The notes under the pieces were generated by a model, which saw only the letters and a list, made by a program, of their open reading frames with translations, had not been told where the DNA came from and ran no database searches. Below are positions 14,888-22,032 of a stretch of DNA of 24,447 nt, piece after piece. Source of the DNA: JBQCHF01 sp051953655 (GTDB taxonomy: Bacteria > Actinomycetota > Actinomycetes > Motilibacterales > Motilibacteraceae); assembly GCA_051953655.1 (NCBI GenBank), contig JBQCIO010000108.1:1-24447 (forward strand), in the 5' to 3' direction. The position numbers and the translations under genes were made by a program. Numbering within the stretch: the first letter of the stretch is position 1; the number at the start of each line of letters is the position of its first letter.

Positions 14888-15592
14888 ATGCCCGACCTCC
14901 GCGTCGTCTCCTACAACGTCCGCTCGCTGCGCGACGACGTCGGCGCGCTGGTCGACGTCGTCACGCGGCTCGCCCCGGACGTGCTGTGCGTGCAGGAGGC
15001 GCCCCGCTTCCTGCGCTGGCGGCACCACCTGGCCGACCTCGCCGAGCGCACCGGCCTGCTGGTGGCCTGCGGCGGGCGGACCACCGGGGGACCGGCGCTG
15101 CTCACGTCGCTGCGGGTGGAGGTGCTGCGCACGCACGAGTGGCGGTTCGCCAAGGCTCCGGGGCGGTTCCAGCGCGGAGCGGCGGTGGCCGAGGCCCGGG
15201 TGGGAGGGCGGCCGTTCGTGGCCGTCAGCACGCACTACAGCCTGGACCCGGTGGAGAGACGCCGGCACACCGACGAGCTGCTGGGGCGGCTGAACCGGCT
15301 CGGGCAGCCGGCTGCCGGCCCGGCGGTGCTCGCGGGCGACCTCAACGAGACCGACGACGCCCCGGCCTGGCGCACGCTCGTGGAGCGCCGGTTCCGCGAC
15401 GCCTTCGTGGTCGCGCCGCGGGGCTCGGCCCCCACCTTCCCGGCCGCCGGTCCGGCCCGCCGCATCGACGGCATCCTCGTGGATCCGGCCTTCGAGGTGC
15501 TCGGCTGCGGCGTGCCCGACGAGCTCGACCACACGCTCCTGGCCCGGGCCACCGACCACCTGCCGGTGGTGGCCGACCTGCGGCTCGGCTGA
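14888..15592 (+). CDS. Endonuclease/exonuclease/phosphatase (EEP) family protein
   Basis: This 234-residue protein has the EEP catalytic residues in order: Asn10 (SYNVRS), Glu37 (CVQEAP), His116 (STHYSLDP), Asp151 and Asn153 (AGDLNETDD), Asp194 (RRIDGILVD) and the final Asp223-His224 (TDHLPVVADL). The family uses Mg2+ to split phosphodiester or phosphomonoester bonds in nucleic acids, phospholipids or small metabolites; the substrate cannot be read from the sequence. It has no signal peptide, so it should be cytoplasmic. ATG 14888 lies 13 bases after the glucokinase stop, so both are probably on one transcript. It converges on the TIGR00300 gene with a 39-base gap. Confidence 0.9.
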   Translation: MPDLRVVSYNVRSLRDDVGALVDVVTRLAPDVLCVQEAPRFLRWRHHLADLAERTGLLVACGGRTTGGPALLTSLRVEVLRTHEWRFAKAPGRFQRGAAVAEARVGGRPFVAVSTHYSLDPVERRRHTDELLGRLNRLGQPAAGPAVLAGDLNETDDAPAWRTLVERRFRDAFVVAPRGSAPTFPAAGPARRIDGILVDPAFEVLGCGVPDELDHTLLARATDHLPVVADLRLG

Positions 15593-15646
15593 CTCCTACG
15601 CCGCGTCGGACGTCGCGGCTCCGAGGCGCTCCTACGCCCCGTCGGA
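15593..15646. repeat. Duplicated 18-bp gene end, 36 bp apart
   Basis: CTCCTACGCCGCGTCGGA (15593-15610) and CTCCTACGCCCCGTCGGA (15629-15646) differ by one base. The right copy contains the stop codon and last codons of the minus-strand TIGR00300 gene; the left copy lies 36 bases (12 codons) downstream in the same frame and also encodes Ser-Asp-x-Ala-stop. The 3' end of the gene therefore appears to have been duplicated. Confidence 0.75.
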
Positions 15647-16960
15647 ACCGTCGCCGGAAGTGCTGTCGGAAGTGCTGTCGGAAGTGCTGTCGGGACCCTC
15701 GTCGGTGCCGGCCGACCTGGTCAGCTCCCGTTCCCGGCTGCTGCCCCAGGCCGGAACCAGCTCGCCGGCGAGCGTCTCCAGGAACAGGCCGATGTCGGTG
15801 ACGATGCCCTGCGCCTGCGCCGACCCCCGGTCGGCGAGCTTGGTGACGGTGGCCGGGTTGATGTCCACGCAGAACAGCGGGATCCGCGCCGGCAGCAGGT
15901 TCCCGGTGGCGACCGAGTGCAGCATGGTCGCGACCATCAGCACGATGCCGACGTCGGGCAGCTGGGCGCGCATGGCGCGTTGGCCGTCGATGACGTCGGT
16001 GTGCACGTCCGGCAGCGGGCCGTCGTCGCGCACCGAGCCGACCAGCACGAACGGCTTCCCGGCCCGCACCAAGGCGTGCATGACGCCGCTGGTCACCACC
16101 CCCTGCTCCACGGCGGCGGCGATGGAGCCGGCCCGGCGCACCTGGTTGATCGCGCGGATGTGGTGCTCGTGCCCGTGCTCGACGCCGGCTCCTCGGGCCA
16201 GGTCGATGCCCAGGCTGGTGCCGTAGATCGCCGACTCGATGTCGTGCGTGGCCAAGGCGTTGCCGGCGAAGAGCACGTCGACGTAGCCGGCCTCCACCAG
16301 CGCGACCATGGCCGGCGCCGCGCCGGTGTGCACGACTGCGGGACCCGCCACCCAGAGCACCTTCTGCCCGGCGGCCTTCACCTCGCGCAGCTGCTGGGCC
16401 ACCTGGCGCACGATGAGCGCCTGCGGCTTCTCGCTGCTCACCATCGAGTTCATGAACTCGAAGGCCTGGTCCTGGTCGCGCAGCCGGGCGATGGGGGTGA
16501 CGCGCACCCCGGCGGCGCCGCACACGACGAGGTCGCCGGCCCGGACGTCGCTCACCGGGACCGTGCGGGCGGCGCCGTCGGCCAGCACGATGCCGCAGTC
16601 CATCTCCGGGCTCTGCACCGGCACCCAGCGACCGTCCAGGCGCACCTCGGTCTCGAGGTTCGTGGTGGAGTAGAAGTCGTCCGGGAAGACGCCGTCGCGC
16701 TCGGCGGGGCGGGTGGCGACGTCGCCGGGCTGCACCAGGTTGACGCCGTAGCCCTGCAGGGTGCCGAGGAGCCGAGCCAGCGTGGCGGGGTCGGCGTGGC
16801 TGACGACCATCCGCGCGTAGGACTCGTCGCCGTGGTCCTTGCCGACGTCGAAGCGGTCGATGAGGTAGTCGCCGCCGTAGTCGCGGACCTCGTCGAGCAC
16901 GCGGGACAGCACCCCGGAGTCGAGCAGGTGCCCGCGGATCTCCACCGTCTCGCTGACCAC
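15632..16960 (-). CDS. TIGR00300 / LOR-SDH domain protein, possible ornithine cyclodeaminase
   Basis: This 442-residue protein belongs to the TIGR00300 (LOR/SDH conserved region) family. Residues 1-90 form the N-terminal module (SETVEIRGHLLDSGVLSRVL, DRFDVGKDH, GYGVNLVQPGDV). Residues 100-190 carry PDDFYSTTNLETEVRL and SPEMDCGIVL. The C-terminal Rossmann-like domain has VLWVAGPAVVHTGAAPAMV, FAGNALATHDIESAIYGTSL, EHGHEHHIRAINQVRRAGSI and VDINPATVTKLADRG. From memory, archaeal relatives and the C-terminal part of cyanobacterial ArgZ/AgrE convert ornithine to proline and ammonia; that activity here is inference. GTG 16960 is chosen because AGGGAGG lies 5 bases upstream; GTG 16984 would add 8 residues. 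The C-terminus is a DSTS repeat. Confidence 0.88.
   Translation of the reverse strand: MVSETVEIRGHLLDSGVLSRVLDEVRDYGGDYLIDRFDVGKDHGDESYARMVVSHADPATLARLLGTLQGYGVNLVQPGDVATRPAERDGVFPDDFYSTTNLETEVRLDGRWVPVQSPEMDCGIVLADGAARTVPVSDVRAGDLVVCGAAGVRVTPIARLRDQDQAFEFMNSMVSSEKPQALIVRQVAQQLREVKAAGQKVLWVAGPAVVHTGAAPAMVALVEAGYVDVLFAGNALATHDIESAIYGTSLGIDLARGAGVEHGHEHHIRAINQVRRAGSIAAAVEQGVVTSGVMHALVRAGKPFVLVGSVRDDGPLPDVHTDVIDGQRAMRAQLPDVGIVLMVATMLHSVATGNLLPARIPLFCVDINPATVTKLADRGSAQAQGIVTDIGLFLETLAGELVPAWGSSRERELTRSAGTDEGPDSTSDSTSDSTSGDGSDGA
15656..15691. repeat. Three perfect 12-bp tandem units encoding DSTS
   Basis: GGAAGTGCTGTC occurs three times in a row. Read on the minus strand the unit is GACAGCACTTCC, which encodes Asp-Ser-Thr-Ser in the tail of the TIGR00300 protein. 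The copy number can change without breaking the frame. Confidence 0.9.
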
Positions 16961-17009
16961 CGCTGCCTCCCTGCCCTCGGCCACGGACCGATCCCACCAC
17001 GGTCGCCCG

Positions 17010-17026
17010 CGGGCTGTCAGGGCCCG
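17010..17026 (-). other. Short hairpin between the PucR and TIGR00300 genes
   Basis: CGGGC (17010-17014) and GCCCG (17022-17026) form a 5-bp stem with a 7-base loop in the 73-base gap between two minus-strand genes. It may be a weak terminator after the PucR gene. The gap contains nothing else I can name. Confidence 0.25.
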
Positions 17027-17033
17027 ACGCGGT

Positions 17034-18518
17034 TCACCCGCCCGAGGCCCGCAGCGCCAGCCACAGGTCGACCCGGTCGGCCGTGCTGTCCAGGCGCCGG
17101 CCGGTGAGCTGCTCCACCCTGGTCAGCCGGTGGCGCAGCGTGTTCACGTGCAGGTGCAGGGCGTCGGCCGTCTCCTGCCAGCGCCCGCCCGAGGTGAGGA
17201 AGGCGTCGAGGGTGGCGACCAGCGCGGCGCCGTGGCCGGCGTCGTGCTCCTCGAGCGGGGCCAGCAGGCTGGCCCGGAAGCTCTCCAGCACGTCCTGGTC
17301 CTGCAGGGCGAGCAGCAGCTGGTGGCTCCCGCCGAGGTCGTGGGACAGCACCAGCCCGCCGCCGCGGCGTCGCCCGAGCTCGCACGCGTTGCGGGCCTGG
17401 ACCAGCGCCCGGCGCAGCCCGTCGACGCCGTCGCTCAGCGGGCCGACGCCGGCCGCTCGCGCGCCCACCGCGGTGGCCAGCCGCTGCGCCAGGTCCCGCT
17501 CCTGCCCCTCGGTGGCGCCGTCGGCGGAGAGGACGAGCATCAGCTCGTCGTCGCGCAGGGCGAGCACGCCCTCCAGGCCCTCCTCGGCCAGCCAGCGCTC
17601 GGCGGCGGTGAGCGCCCGCTCCCGGTCGGGCACCGCGCACACGACCGGGCGCAGCGCGCCGTCGGGGTCCAGGCCGTAGGACGCCATCCGCGCCGCCGCG
17701 GCCTCGGTCTGGCGGCCCAGCACCAGCGAGACCACTTCGCCGGCCAGGCGCCGCTCGGTCTCCCGGACCGCCCGCTGGCGGGCCAGCACCAGCGCCACCA
17801 CCGGCAGGGCCGCATCGACCCGGGAGCGGACCTCGAGGTCGTCGTCCGGCCCGGCCACGGCGAGCACGGCCTGCGGGCGGCGGCCCGCACCTACCGGGCG
17901 GACGGCCCAGTCGTCTCCCTCAGACGGGGAGGCGGCCAGCGCCGCGCGTACCGTCGCGCCCGGTGCCGCCCCGGCCCGGGCGAGCAGCGTGCCGGACGGC
18001 TCGGCGATCCACACGTCGCGCCCGGTGGCCCGGCGCAGCAGCCGGGCGACCGAGGCCAGGGCGTCGGCAGGAACCGGCGCCTCGGCTGCGGCCAGCAGGT
18101 CCTGGGTGAGCCGGAGGGTGGCGCGCAGGGTGGCCTCGCGGTCGGCCGCCAGCCGCTCCACGAACCACTGGGTGATGGCCACGAACGGGGTCCTGACCGG
18201 CACCGCGAACAGCGGGACCCCTTCGTCGCGGCAGGCCTTCGCGACCGCGGGCGGGACGCGCGTGTCGCCGATGAGCAGCCCGTAGCCGATGCCGGCCACC
18301 CGTCGGGTCTCCAAGGCCCGAACGAACTCCAGCGCGGAGTGGCCTCGACCGCGCCACACCCCCGCGGTGAGCACGAGCTCGTCGCCGACCAGGTAGGGCG
18401 AGGCGTCGTGCAGCTCGGTCACGTGCACCCAGCGCACCGGCCGGTCCAGGTCCCCGTCGACGAGCAGCTCCAGCTCGAGCGAGGGCTCGGCGAGCAGGTC
18501 GCGCAGGGTCGTCGGCAT
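17034..18518 (-). CDS. PucR family transcriptional regulator
   Basis: This 494-residue regulator has the standard PucR layout: an N-terminal PucR sensor domain (1-125: TLRDLLAEPSLELELLVDGD, RWVHVTELHDASPYLVGDEL, GYGLLIGD), a central GGDEF-like CdaR domain (about 265-385, with LVLGRQTEAAAARMASYGL and LRRALVQARNACELGRR) and a C-terminal helix-turn-helix (about 430-490: LDAFLTSGGRWQETADALHL, HVNTLRHRLTRVEQLTGR). Members control purine, amino acid or other nitrogen-compound pathways, often genes transcribed divergently. Here the divergent genes are an NCS1 permease and a ureohydrolase, so they are the likely targets. ATG 18518 is preceded at 6 bases by TAGGTT, a leaderless arrangement. It may also control the TIGR00300 gene downstream. 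Confidence 0.94.
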   Translation of the reverse strand: MPTTLRDLLAEPSLELELLVDGDLDRPVRWVHVTELHDASPYLVGDELVLTAGVWRGRGHSALEFVRALETRRVAGIGYGLLIGDTRVPPAVAKACRDEGVPLFAVPVRTPFVAITQWFVERLAADREATLRATLRLTQDLLAAAEAPVPADALASVARLLRRATGRDVWIAEPSGTLLARAGAAPGATVRAALAASPSEGDDWAVRPVGAGRRPQAVLAVAGPDDDLEVRSRVDAALPVVALVLARQRAVRETERRLAGEVVSLVLGRQTEAAAARMASYGLDPDGALRPVVCAVPDRERALTAAERWLAEEGLEGVLALRDDELMLVLSADGATEGQERDLAQRLATAVGARAAGVGPLSDGVDGLRRALVQARNACELGRRRGGGLVLSHDLGGSHQLLLALQDQDVLESFRASLLAPLEEHDAGHGAALVATLDAFLTSGGRWQETADALHLHVNTLRHRLTRVEQLTGRRLDSTADRVDLWLALRASGG

Positions 18519-18524
18519 AGGAGG

Positions 18525-18530
18525 AACCTA
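18525..18530 (-). promoter_or_regulatory. -10-like hexamer TAGGTT of the PucR gene
   Basis: TAGGTT on the minus strand fits TAnnnT and ends 6 bases before ATG 18518, so the transcript probably starts at the ATG. The 6 bases between are CCTCCT, so no ribosome binding site is present. The first inverted repeat begins 7 bases upstream of this hexamer, where a regulator could act. Confidence 0.45.
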
Positions 18531-18537
18531 CGATGCG

Positions 18538-18595
18538 GATGGTGCAAGTCGCCAGGATCCTCCAGTGACCCCTGGCGCCGCCGGCAGGCACCATC
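18538..18595. promoter_or_regulatory. Nested inverted repeats, candidate PucR operator
   Basis: GATGGTGC (18538-18545) pairs with GCACCATC (18588-18595), and inside it CGCCAGG (18550-18556) pairs with CCTGGCG (18571-18577); all arms are perfect. The innermost part contains the palindrome AGGATCCT (18554-18561). The array lies just upstream of the PucR -10 hexamer in the divergent control region. Two nested symmetric sites suit a dimeric or multimeric regulator. Confidence 0.5.
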
Positions 18596-18602
18596 TCGAC
18601 CC

Positions 18603-18638
18603 GCAGCAGCCGGCGGTCCCCCCGCTGCCGGCTGCTGC
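18603..18638. promoter_or_regulatory. Perfect 12-bp inverted repeat upstream of the permease
   Basis: GCAGCAGCCGGC (18603-18614) and GCCGGCTGCTGC (18627-18638) are exact inverse copies with a 12-base spacer. Three more pairs (two of them G-T) could extend the stem in RNA to a 6-base C-rich loop. It lies 54 bases before the permease ATG. It may be an operator, or a leader hairpin if transcription starts upstream of it. Confidence 0.55.
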
Positions 18639-18691
18639 CTCCAGCCCGCGAACCGTTTCCTCTGACCCCGCTGCCCCGCGCAGGAGGACCC

Positions 18692-20137
18692 ATGGCCGAC
18701 GCCGTCCAGGTCAGCGCCGCCCCCACGTCGGGCGGCACCATCGAGGCCCGCTCCATCGACTGGGTGCCCGACTCCGAGCGGCACGGCCGCGTCTGGGCCC
18801 AGGGGCCCTTCTGGTTCCTCGGCAACTTCCAGCCGTTCACGGTGGGCATCGGCCTGCTCGGTCCGGTGTTCGGACTGAGCCTCGGGCAGACCGCGCTGGC
18901 CAGCATCCTCGGCATCCTCTTCGGCACCGGGTTCATGGCCTTCCACGCCGCCCAGGGCCCCACGTTCGGGCTGCCGCAGATGATCCAGTCCCGCGCCCAG
19001 CTGGGCTACCGCGGCGTCGTGCTCGCCCTGGTCGCCACCGCCTTCACCTTCGTGGGCTTCAACGTGGTCGACACCGTCATCATCAAGGTGGGCCTCAACG
19101 ACATCTTCGGCTGGAACACGACGCTGGTGGCCGTCGTCATCACCGTGCTGGCCACCGCGCTCGCGATCTACGGCCACGACTGGCTGCACCGCGTCTTCCA
19201 GGTGCTGTTCTGGATCTCGCTGCCCTTCTGGGTGGTGCTGACGATCGGCATCATCACCGGCCACGCCGGTGGGCAGGCCCCTGCGCCGGCCGCGTTCACC
19301 TGGGCCGGGTTCCTCGCGCAGTTCACGATCGCCGCGTCCTACAACATCACCTACGCGCCGTACGTCTCGGACTACACCCGCTACCTGCCACGCGACACCA
19401 GCACCCGCTCGATCGTGACGTCGGTGTTCTTCGGCGCCAGCGGCTCCCCGATCTGGCTCATCCCCCTCGGCGCCTGGCTGGGTACGCGCCTGGGCGCGGA
19501 GGACCCGCTGGCCGGGCTCTACCAGGCCGGCAACAACGTGGTCGGCTGGCTGGGCGGCCTGCTGTCCGTCCTGGCGGTGCTGGCGCTGGTCGCCACGATG
19601 GGCCTGAACGCCTACAGCGGCATGCTCACCGTGGTGACGGGCATCGACGCCCTCCGCCCGGTGCGTCCGACGGTGCGCCTGCGGGTCGTCACGATCATCG
19701 TCCTCGGCGTCGTCTGGCTGGTGCTCGGCCTCGCCTTCGCCAACGCCAGCACCGCCCTCAACGACAGCCTGCTGGTCATGCTCTACCTGCTGGCGCCGTG
19801 GACCGCCGTGAACCTGGTCGACTTCTTCTTCGTCCGCCACGGGCACTACGCCATCACCGACCTGTTCAAGGTGAACGGCATCTACGGCGCCTGGGCCCGC
19901 CGCGGCGTCATCGCCTACCTGGTGGGCATCGCGGTGGAGATCCCGTTCATGGTGATCCCCTCGGCCTACACCGGCCCGCTGGCCAAGGCCCTCAGCGAGG
20001 TCGACATCTCCTGGATCGTCGGCATGGCCGTCGGTGGCGGGCTCTACCTCGTCCTGGCCCGGTCGCTGGACCTGTCCGCCGAGCAGGTCGCCATCCGGCG
20101 CAGCGAGGGCGAGCTGGCCGCCGGGACGGCGCGGTGA
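18692..20137 (+). CDS. NCS1 family permease (purine/cytosine/allantoin type)
   Basis: This 481-residue membrane protein has about 12 hydrophobic segments and the NCS1 hallmarks: SIDWVPDSERHGRVWAQGPF and FLGNFQPFTVGIGLLGP in the N-terminal part, QSRAQLGYRG after segment 2, YNITYAPYVSDYTRYLPRD in the middle, and LLAPWTAVNLVDFFFVRHGH near the C-terminus. NCS1 carriers import nucleobases, allantoin, hydantoins, thiamine or related compounds with H+ or Na+. The substrate cannot be named; the ureohydrolase and amidase in the same operon suggest a guanidino or amide nitrogen source. ATG 18692 is preceded by AGGAGG. Its TGA overlaps the GTG of the NTF2-like gene. Confidence 0.93.
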   Translation: MADAVQVSAAPTSGGTIEARSIDWVPDSERHGRVWAQGPFWFLGNFQPFTVGIGLLGPVFGLSLGQTALASILGILFGTGFMAFHAAQGPTFGLPQMIQSRAQLGYRGVVLALVATAFTFVGFNVVDTVIIKVGLNDIFGWNTTLVAVVITVLATALAIYGHDWLHRVFQVLFWISLPFWVVLTIGIITGHAGGQAPAPAAFTWAGFLAQFTIAASYNITYAPYVSDYTRYLPRDTSTRSIVTSVFFGASGSPIWLIPLGAWLGTRLGAEDPLAGLYQAGNNVVGWLGGLLSVLAVLALVATMGLNAYSGMLTVVTGIDALRPVRPTVRLRVVTIIVLGVVWLVLGLAFANASTALNDSLLVMLYLLAPWTAVNLVDFFFVRHGHYAITDLFKVNGIYGAWARRGVIAYLVGIAVEIPFMVIPSAYTGPLAKALSEVDISWIVGMAVGGGLYLVLARSLDLSAEQVAIRRSEGELAAGTAR

Positions 20138-20544
20138 GCTCCTCCGACAGAACGTCGGAGGCGAGGTCGGAGGCGCTCGCCGCGGCGAAGGCCGTCGTCG
20201 CCGCCTTCGGTTCGCACGACGTCGCCGCCTACTTCGCCGGGTTCACCCCCGAGGCGACGTTCCTCTTCCACACCGAGGATGCGCTGCTCGGCTCGCGCGC
20301 TGCGTACCAGGCCCGCTGGGCGGAGTGGGAGACGGAGGGGTTCCGCGTGCTCGGCTGCGAGAGCGTGGACCCCCGGGTGGACCTGGTGGCCGACGGCGTC
20401 GCCGTGTTCACCCACCGGGTGCGCACCCGCCTGGCCGGTGTCGACGAGGTGCAGCGCGAGCGCGAGACGATCGTCCTGGTCCGCCAGGACGACGGCCGGT
20501 GGCTGGCGGTGCACGAGCACCTCTCGCCGGACCCCGGCCACTAG
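20134..20544 (+). CDS. NTF2/SnoaL-like protein of the permease operon
   Basis: This 136-residue protein starts at GTG 20134, overlapping the permease stop (GTGA). It has the cone-shaped NTF2/SnoaL-like pattern: helix ALAAAKAVVAAFGSHDVAAY, then TPEATFLFHTEDALLGSRAA, WAEWETEGFRVLGCE, VAVFTHRVRTRLAG and RERETIVLVRQDDGRWLAVH, ending in EHLSPDPGH. The conserved-looking His46, His94, His127 and His129 and several acidic residues could form an active site. Members range from enzymes to ligand-binding proteins. One family relative, AtzH, is a small decarboxylase in triazine breakdown beside an amidase; whether this protein is near AtzH is open. Strict coupling to the permease suggests action on the imported compound or its product. 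Confidence 0.85.
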   Translation: MSSSDRTSEARSEALAAAKAVVAAFGSHDVAAYFAGFTPEATFLFHTEDALLGSRAAYQARWAEWETEGFRVLGCESVDPRVDLVADGVAVFTHRVRTRLAGVDEVQRERETIVLVRQDDGRWLAVHEHLSPDPGH

Positions 20545-20578
20545 GGACCGCAGAGGACGAGCAGGAGGGAACGGAACA

Positions 20579-21622
20579 GTGCAGGACGGCACGACCGGCC
20601 ACGGGGGAGCGGACCGCCCGCTGGGGCCGCCGCACGGGTTCGAGGTGCCGCGCTTCGCCGGTCCCGACACGTTCGCCCGGCTGCCACGGCTCGACCAGGT
20701 CGAGCACGCCGGGGTGGCGCTGCTCGGCGTCCCCTTCGACTCCGGGGTGTCCTACCGCCCGGGCGCGCGGTTCGGCCCCCAGGGCATCCGCAGCGGCTCC
20801 AAGCTGCTGCGTCCTTATCACCCCTACCTCGACGTGCACCCGTGGGACGTCCAGCAGGTGGCCGACGCCGGGGACGTGGCGTGCAACCCGTTCGACATCG
20901 TCGCGGCCGTTGACCAGGTCGCGGCCGCCGCCACCGCGCTGCTCGGCAAGGCCGACACGCTGGTCACCCTCGGCGGCGACCACACCATCGCCCTGCCCCT
21001 GCTGCGGGCCGTCGCGGCCAAGCACGGCCCGGTGGCCCTGGTCCACTTCGACGCCCACCTGGACACCTGGGACACCTACTTCGGCGCCCCCTACACGCAC
21101 GGCACGCCGTTCCGCCGGGCGGTGGAGGAGGGCGTGCTCGACCTCGACGTCTCCGCGCACGTCGGCATCCGCGGCCCGCTCTACTCGGCCCAGGACCTCG
21201 TGGACGACAAGGAGCTCGGCTTCGCCATCGTCAGCACGATGGACGTCGCCCGGCGCGGCGTGGACGAGGCGATCGACCGGGTCCGCGAGCGGGTCGGCGA
21301 CCGCCCGGTCTACGTCTCGATCGACATCGACGTGCTGGATCCCGCCCACGCCCCCGGCACCGGCACGCCCGAGCCGGGCGGCCTCACCAGCCGCGAGCTG
21401 CAGATGATCCTGCGCGGCTTCGAGGGCCTGCAGCTCGTCGGCGCCGACGTCGTCGAGGTCTCCCCGGCCTACGACCACGCCGAGCTCACCACCATCGCCG
21501 CGGCCAACGTGGCCTACGAGCTGCTGTCCCTGCTGGCACTGCGTCACCCCGGAGCCCGCGCGCACCGCGCCGGGCAGGAGCGCCCCGTCGGGCTCGACGA
21601 GGCGGAGAGGAGTTCGGCATGA
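20579..21622 (+). CDS. Agmatinase/guanidinobutyrase-family ureohydrolase
   Basis: This 347-residue enzyme belongs to the arginase fold family that hydrolyses a guanidino group to urea and an amine with two Mn2+ (or Ni2+) ions. All metal ligands are present: His135 (GGDHTIALP), Asp158, His160 and Asp162 (HFDAHLDTWD), Asp249 and Asp251 (SIDIDVLDPAHAPG). TGTPEPGGLTSRE and the DIDVLDP block are of agmatinase type rather than arginase type. YTHGTPFRRA (172-181) resembles guanidinobutyrase and guanidinopropionase. The substrate may be agmatine, 4-guanidinobutyrate, 3-guanidinopropionate or even guanidine. GTG 20579 follows AGGAGG by 10 bases. Its TGA overlaps the ATG of the UspA gene. Confidence 0.93.
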   Translation: MQDGTTGHGGADRPLGPPHGFEVPRFAGPDTFARLPRLDQVEHAGVALLGVPFDSGVSYRPGARFGPQGIRSGSKLLRPYHPYLDVHPWDVQQVADAGDVACNPFDIVAAVDQVAAAATALLGKADTLVTLGGDHTIALPLLRAVAAKHGPVALVHFDAHLDTWDTYFGAPYTHGTPFRRAVEEGVLDLDVSAHVGIRGPLYSAQDLVDDKELGFAIVSTMDVARRGVDEAIDRVRERVGDRPVYVSIDIDVLDPAHAPGTGTPEPGGLTSRELQMILRGFEGLQLVGADVVEVSPAYDHAELTTIAAANVAYELLSLLALRHPGARAHRAGQERPVGLDEAERSSA

Positions 21623-22032
21623 GGCTGCTCGTCGCCGTCGACGGCTCGGAGGGGGCCGCGAAGGCGGTGCGGGAGGCCGGCCGGCTGGCCGCGGCCGCCG
21701 GCGCCTCGGTCCTGGTGGTCCACCAGCGCAGCGACGTCCCGGCGCCGCACGGCCCGGTGGAGGACCCGGAGGGGGAGGCCGCGGCCGAGCGGGTCGTCGA
21801 CGACGCCGCCGCCGCGCTGAACGCCGCCGGGGTGGCCGACGTCGAGCGCCGGGTGGTCCGGGGGCTGGCCGGCGAGGAGGCGCGGGCGCTGCTCGACGTC
21901 GCCCGCGAGGCCGGGGCCGACATCGTGGTCGTCGGCTCGCGCGGGCTGGGCCGGCTCGAGGGCCTGCTGCTGGGCAGCGTCTCCACCAAGCTGGTGCACC
22001 TGGCCGACCGTCCGGTCCTCGTCGTCCGGTGA
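21619..22032 (+). CDS. Universal stress protein (UspA family)
   Basis: This 137-residue single-domain protein starts RLLVAVDGSEGAAKAVREAG and ends with the nucleotide-binding signature GSRGLGRLEGLLLGSVSTKL and the last strand RPVLVVR, as in ATP-binding UspA proteins (G-2x-G-9x-G-S/T). It is cytoplasmic and forms dimers in known relatives. Its ATG overlaps the ureohydrolase TGA and its own TGA overlaps the amidase GTG, so it is locked into the catabolic operon. That is unusual for a general stress gene and suggests an energy- or nucleotide-sensing role for the pathway or the permease (inference). Confidence 0.95.
   Translation: MRLLVAVDGSEGAAKAVREAGRLAAAAGASVLVVHQRSDVPAPHGPVEDPEGEAAAERVVDDAAAALNAAGVADVERRVVRGLAGEEARALLDVAREAGADIVVVGSRGLGRLEGLLLGSVSTKLVHLADRPVLVVR

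Noticed and set aside
15656..15691. Short regular repeats that might be a CRISPR array.
   Set aside because: The 12-bp units are directly adjacent without spacers and encode an in-frame DSTS peptide repeat. No cas genes are present.
20579..21622. The ureohydrolase as a true arginase.
   Set aside because: The second aspartate block reads DIDVLDP, as in agmatinases, rather than the DVDGLDP form of arginases.
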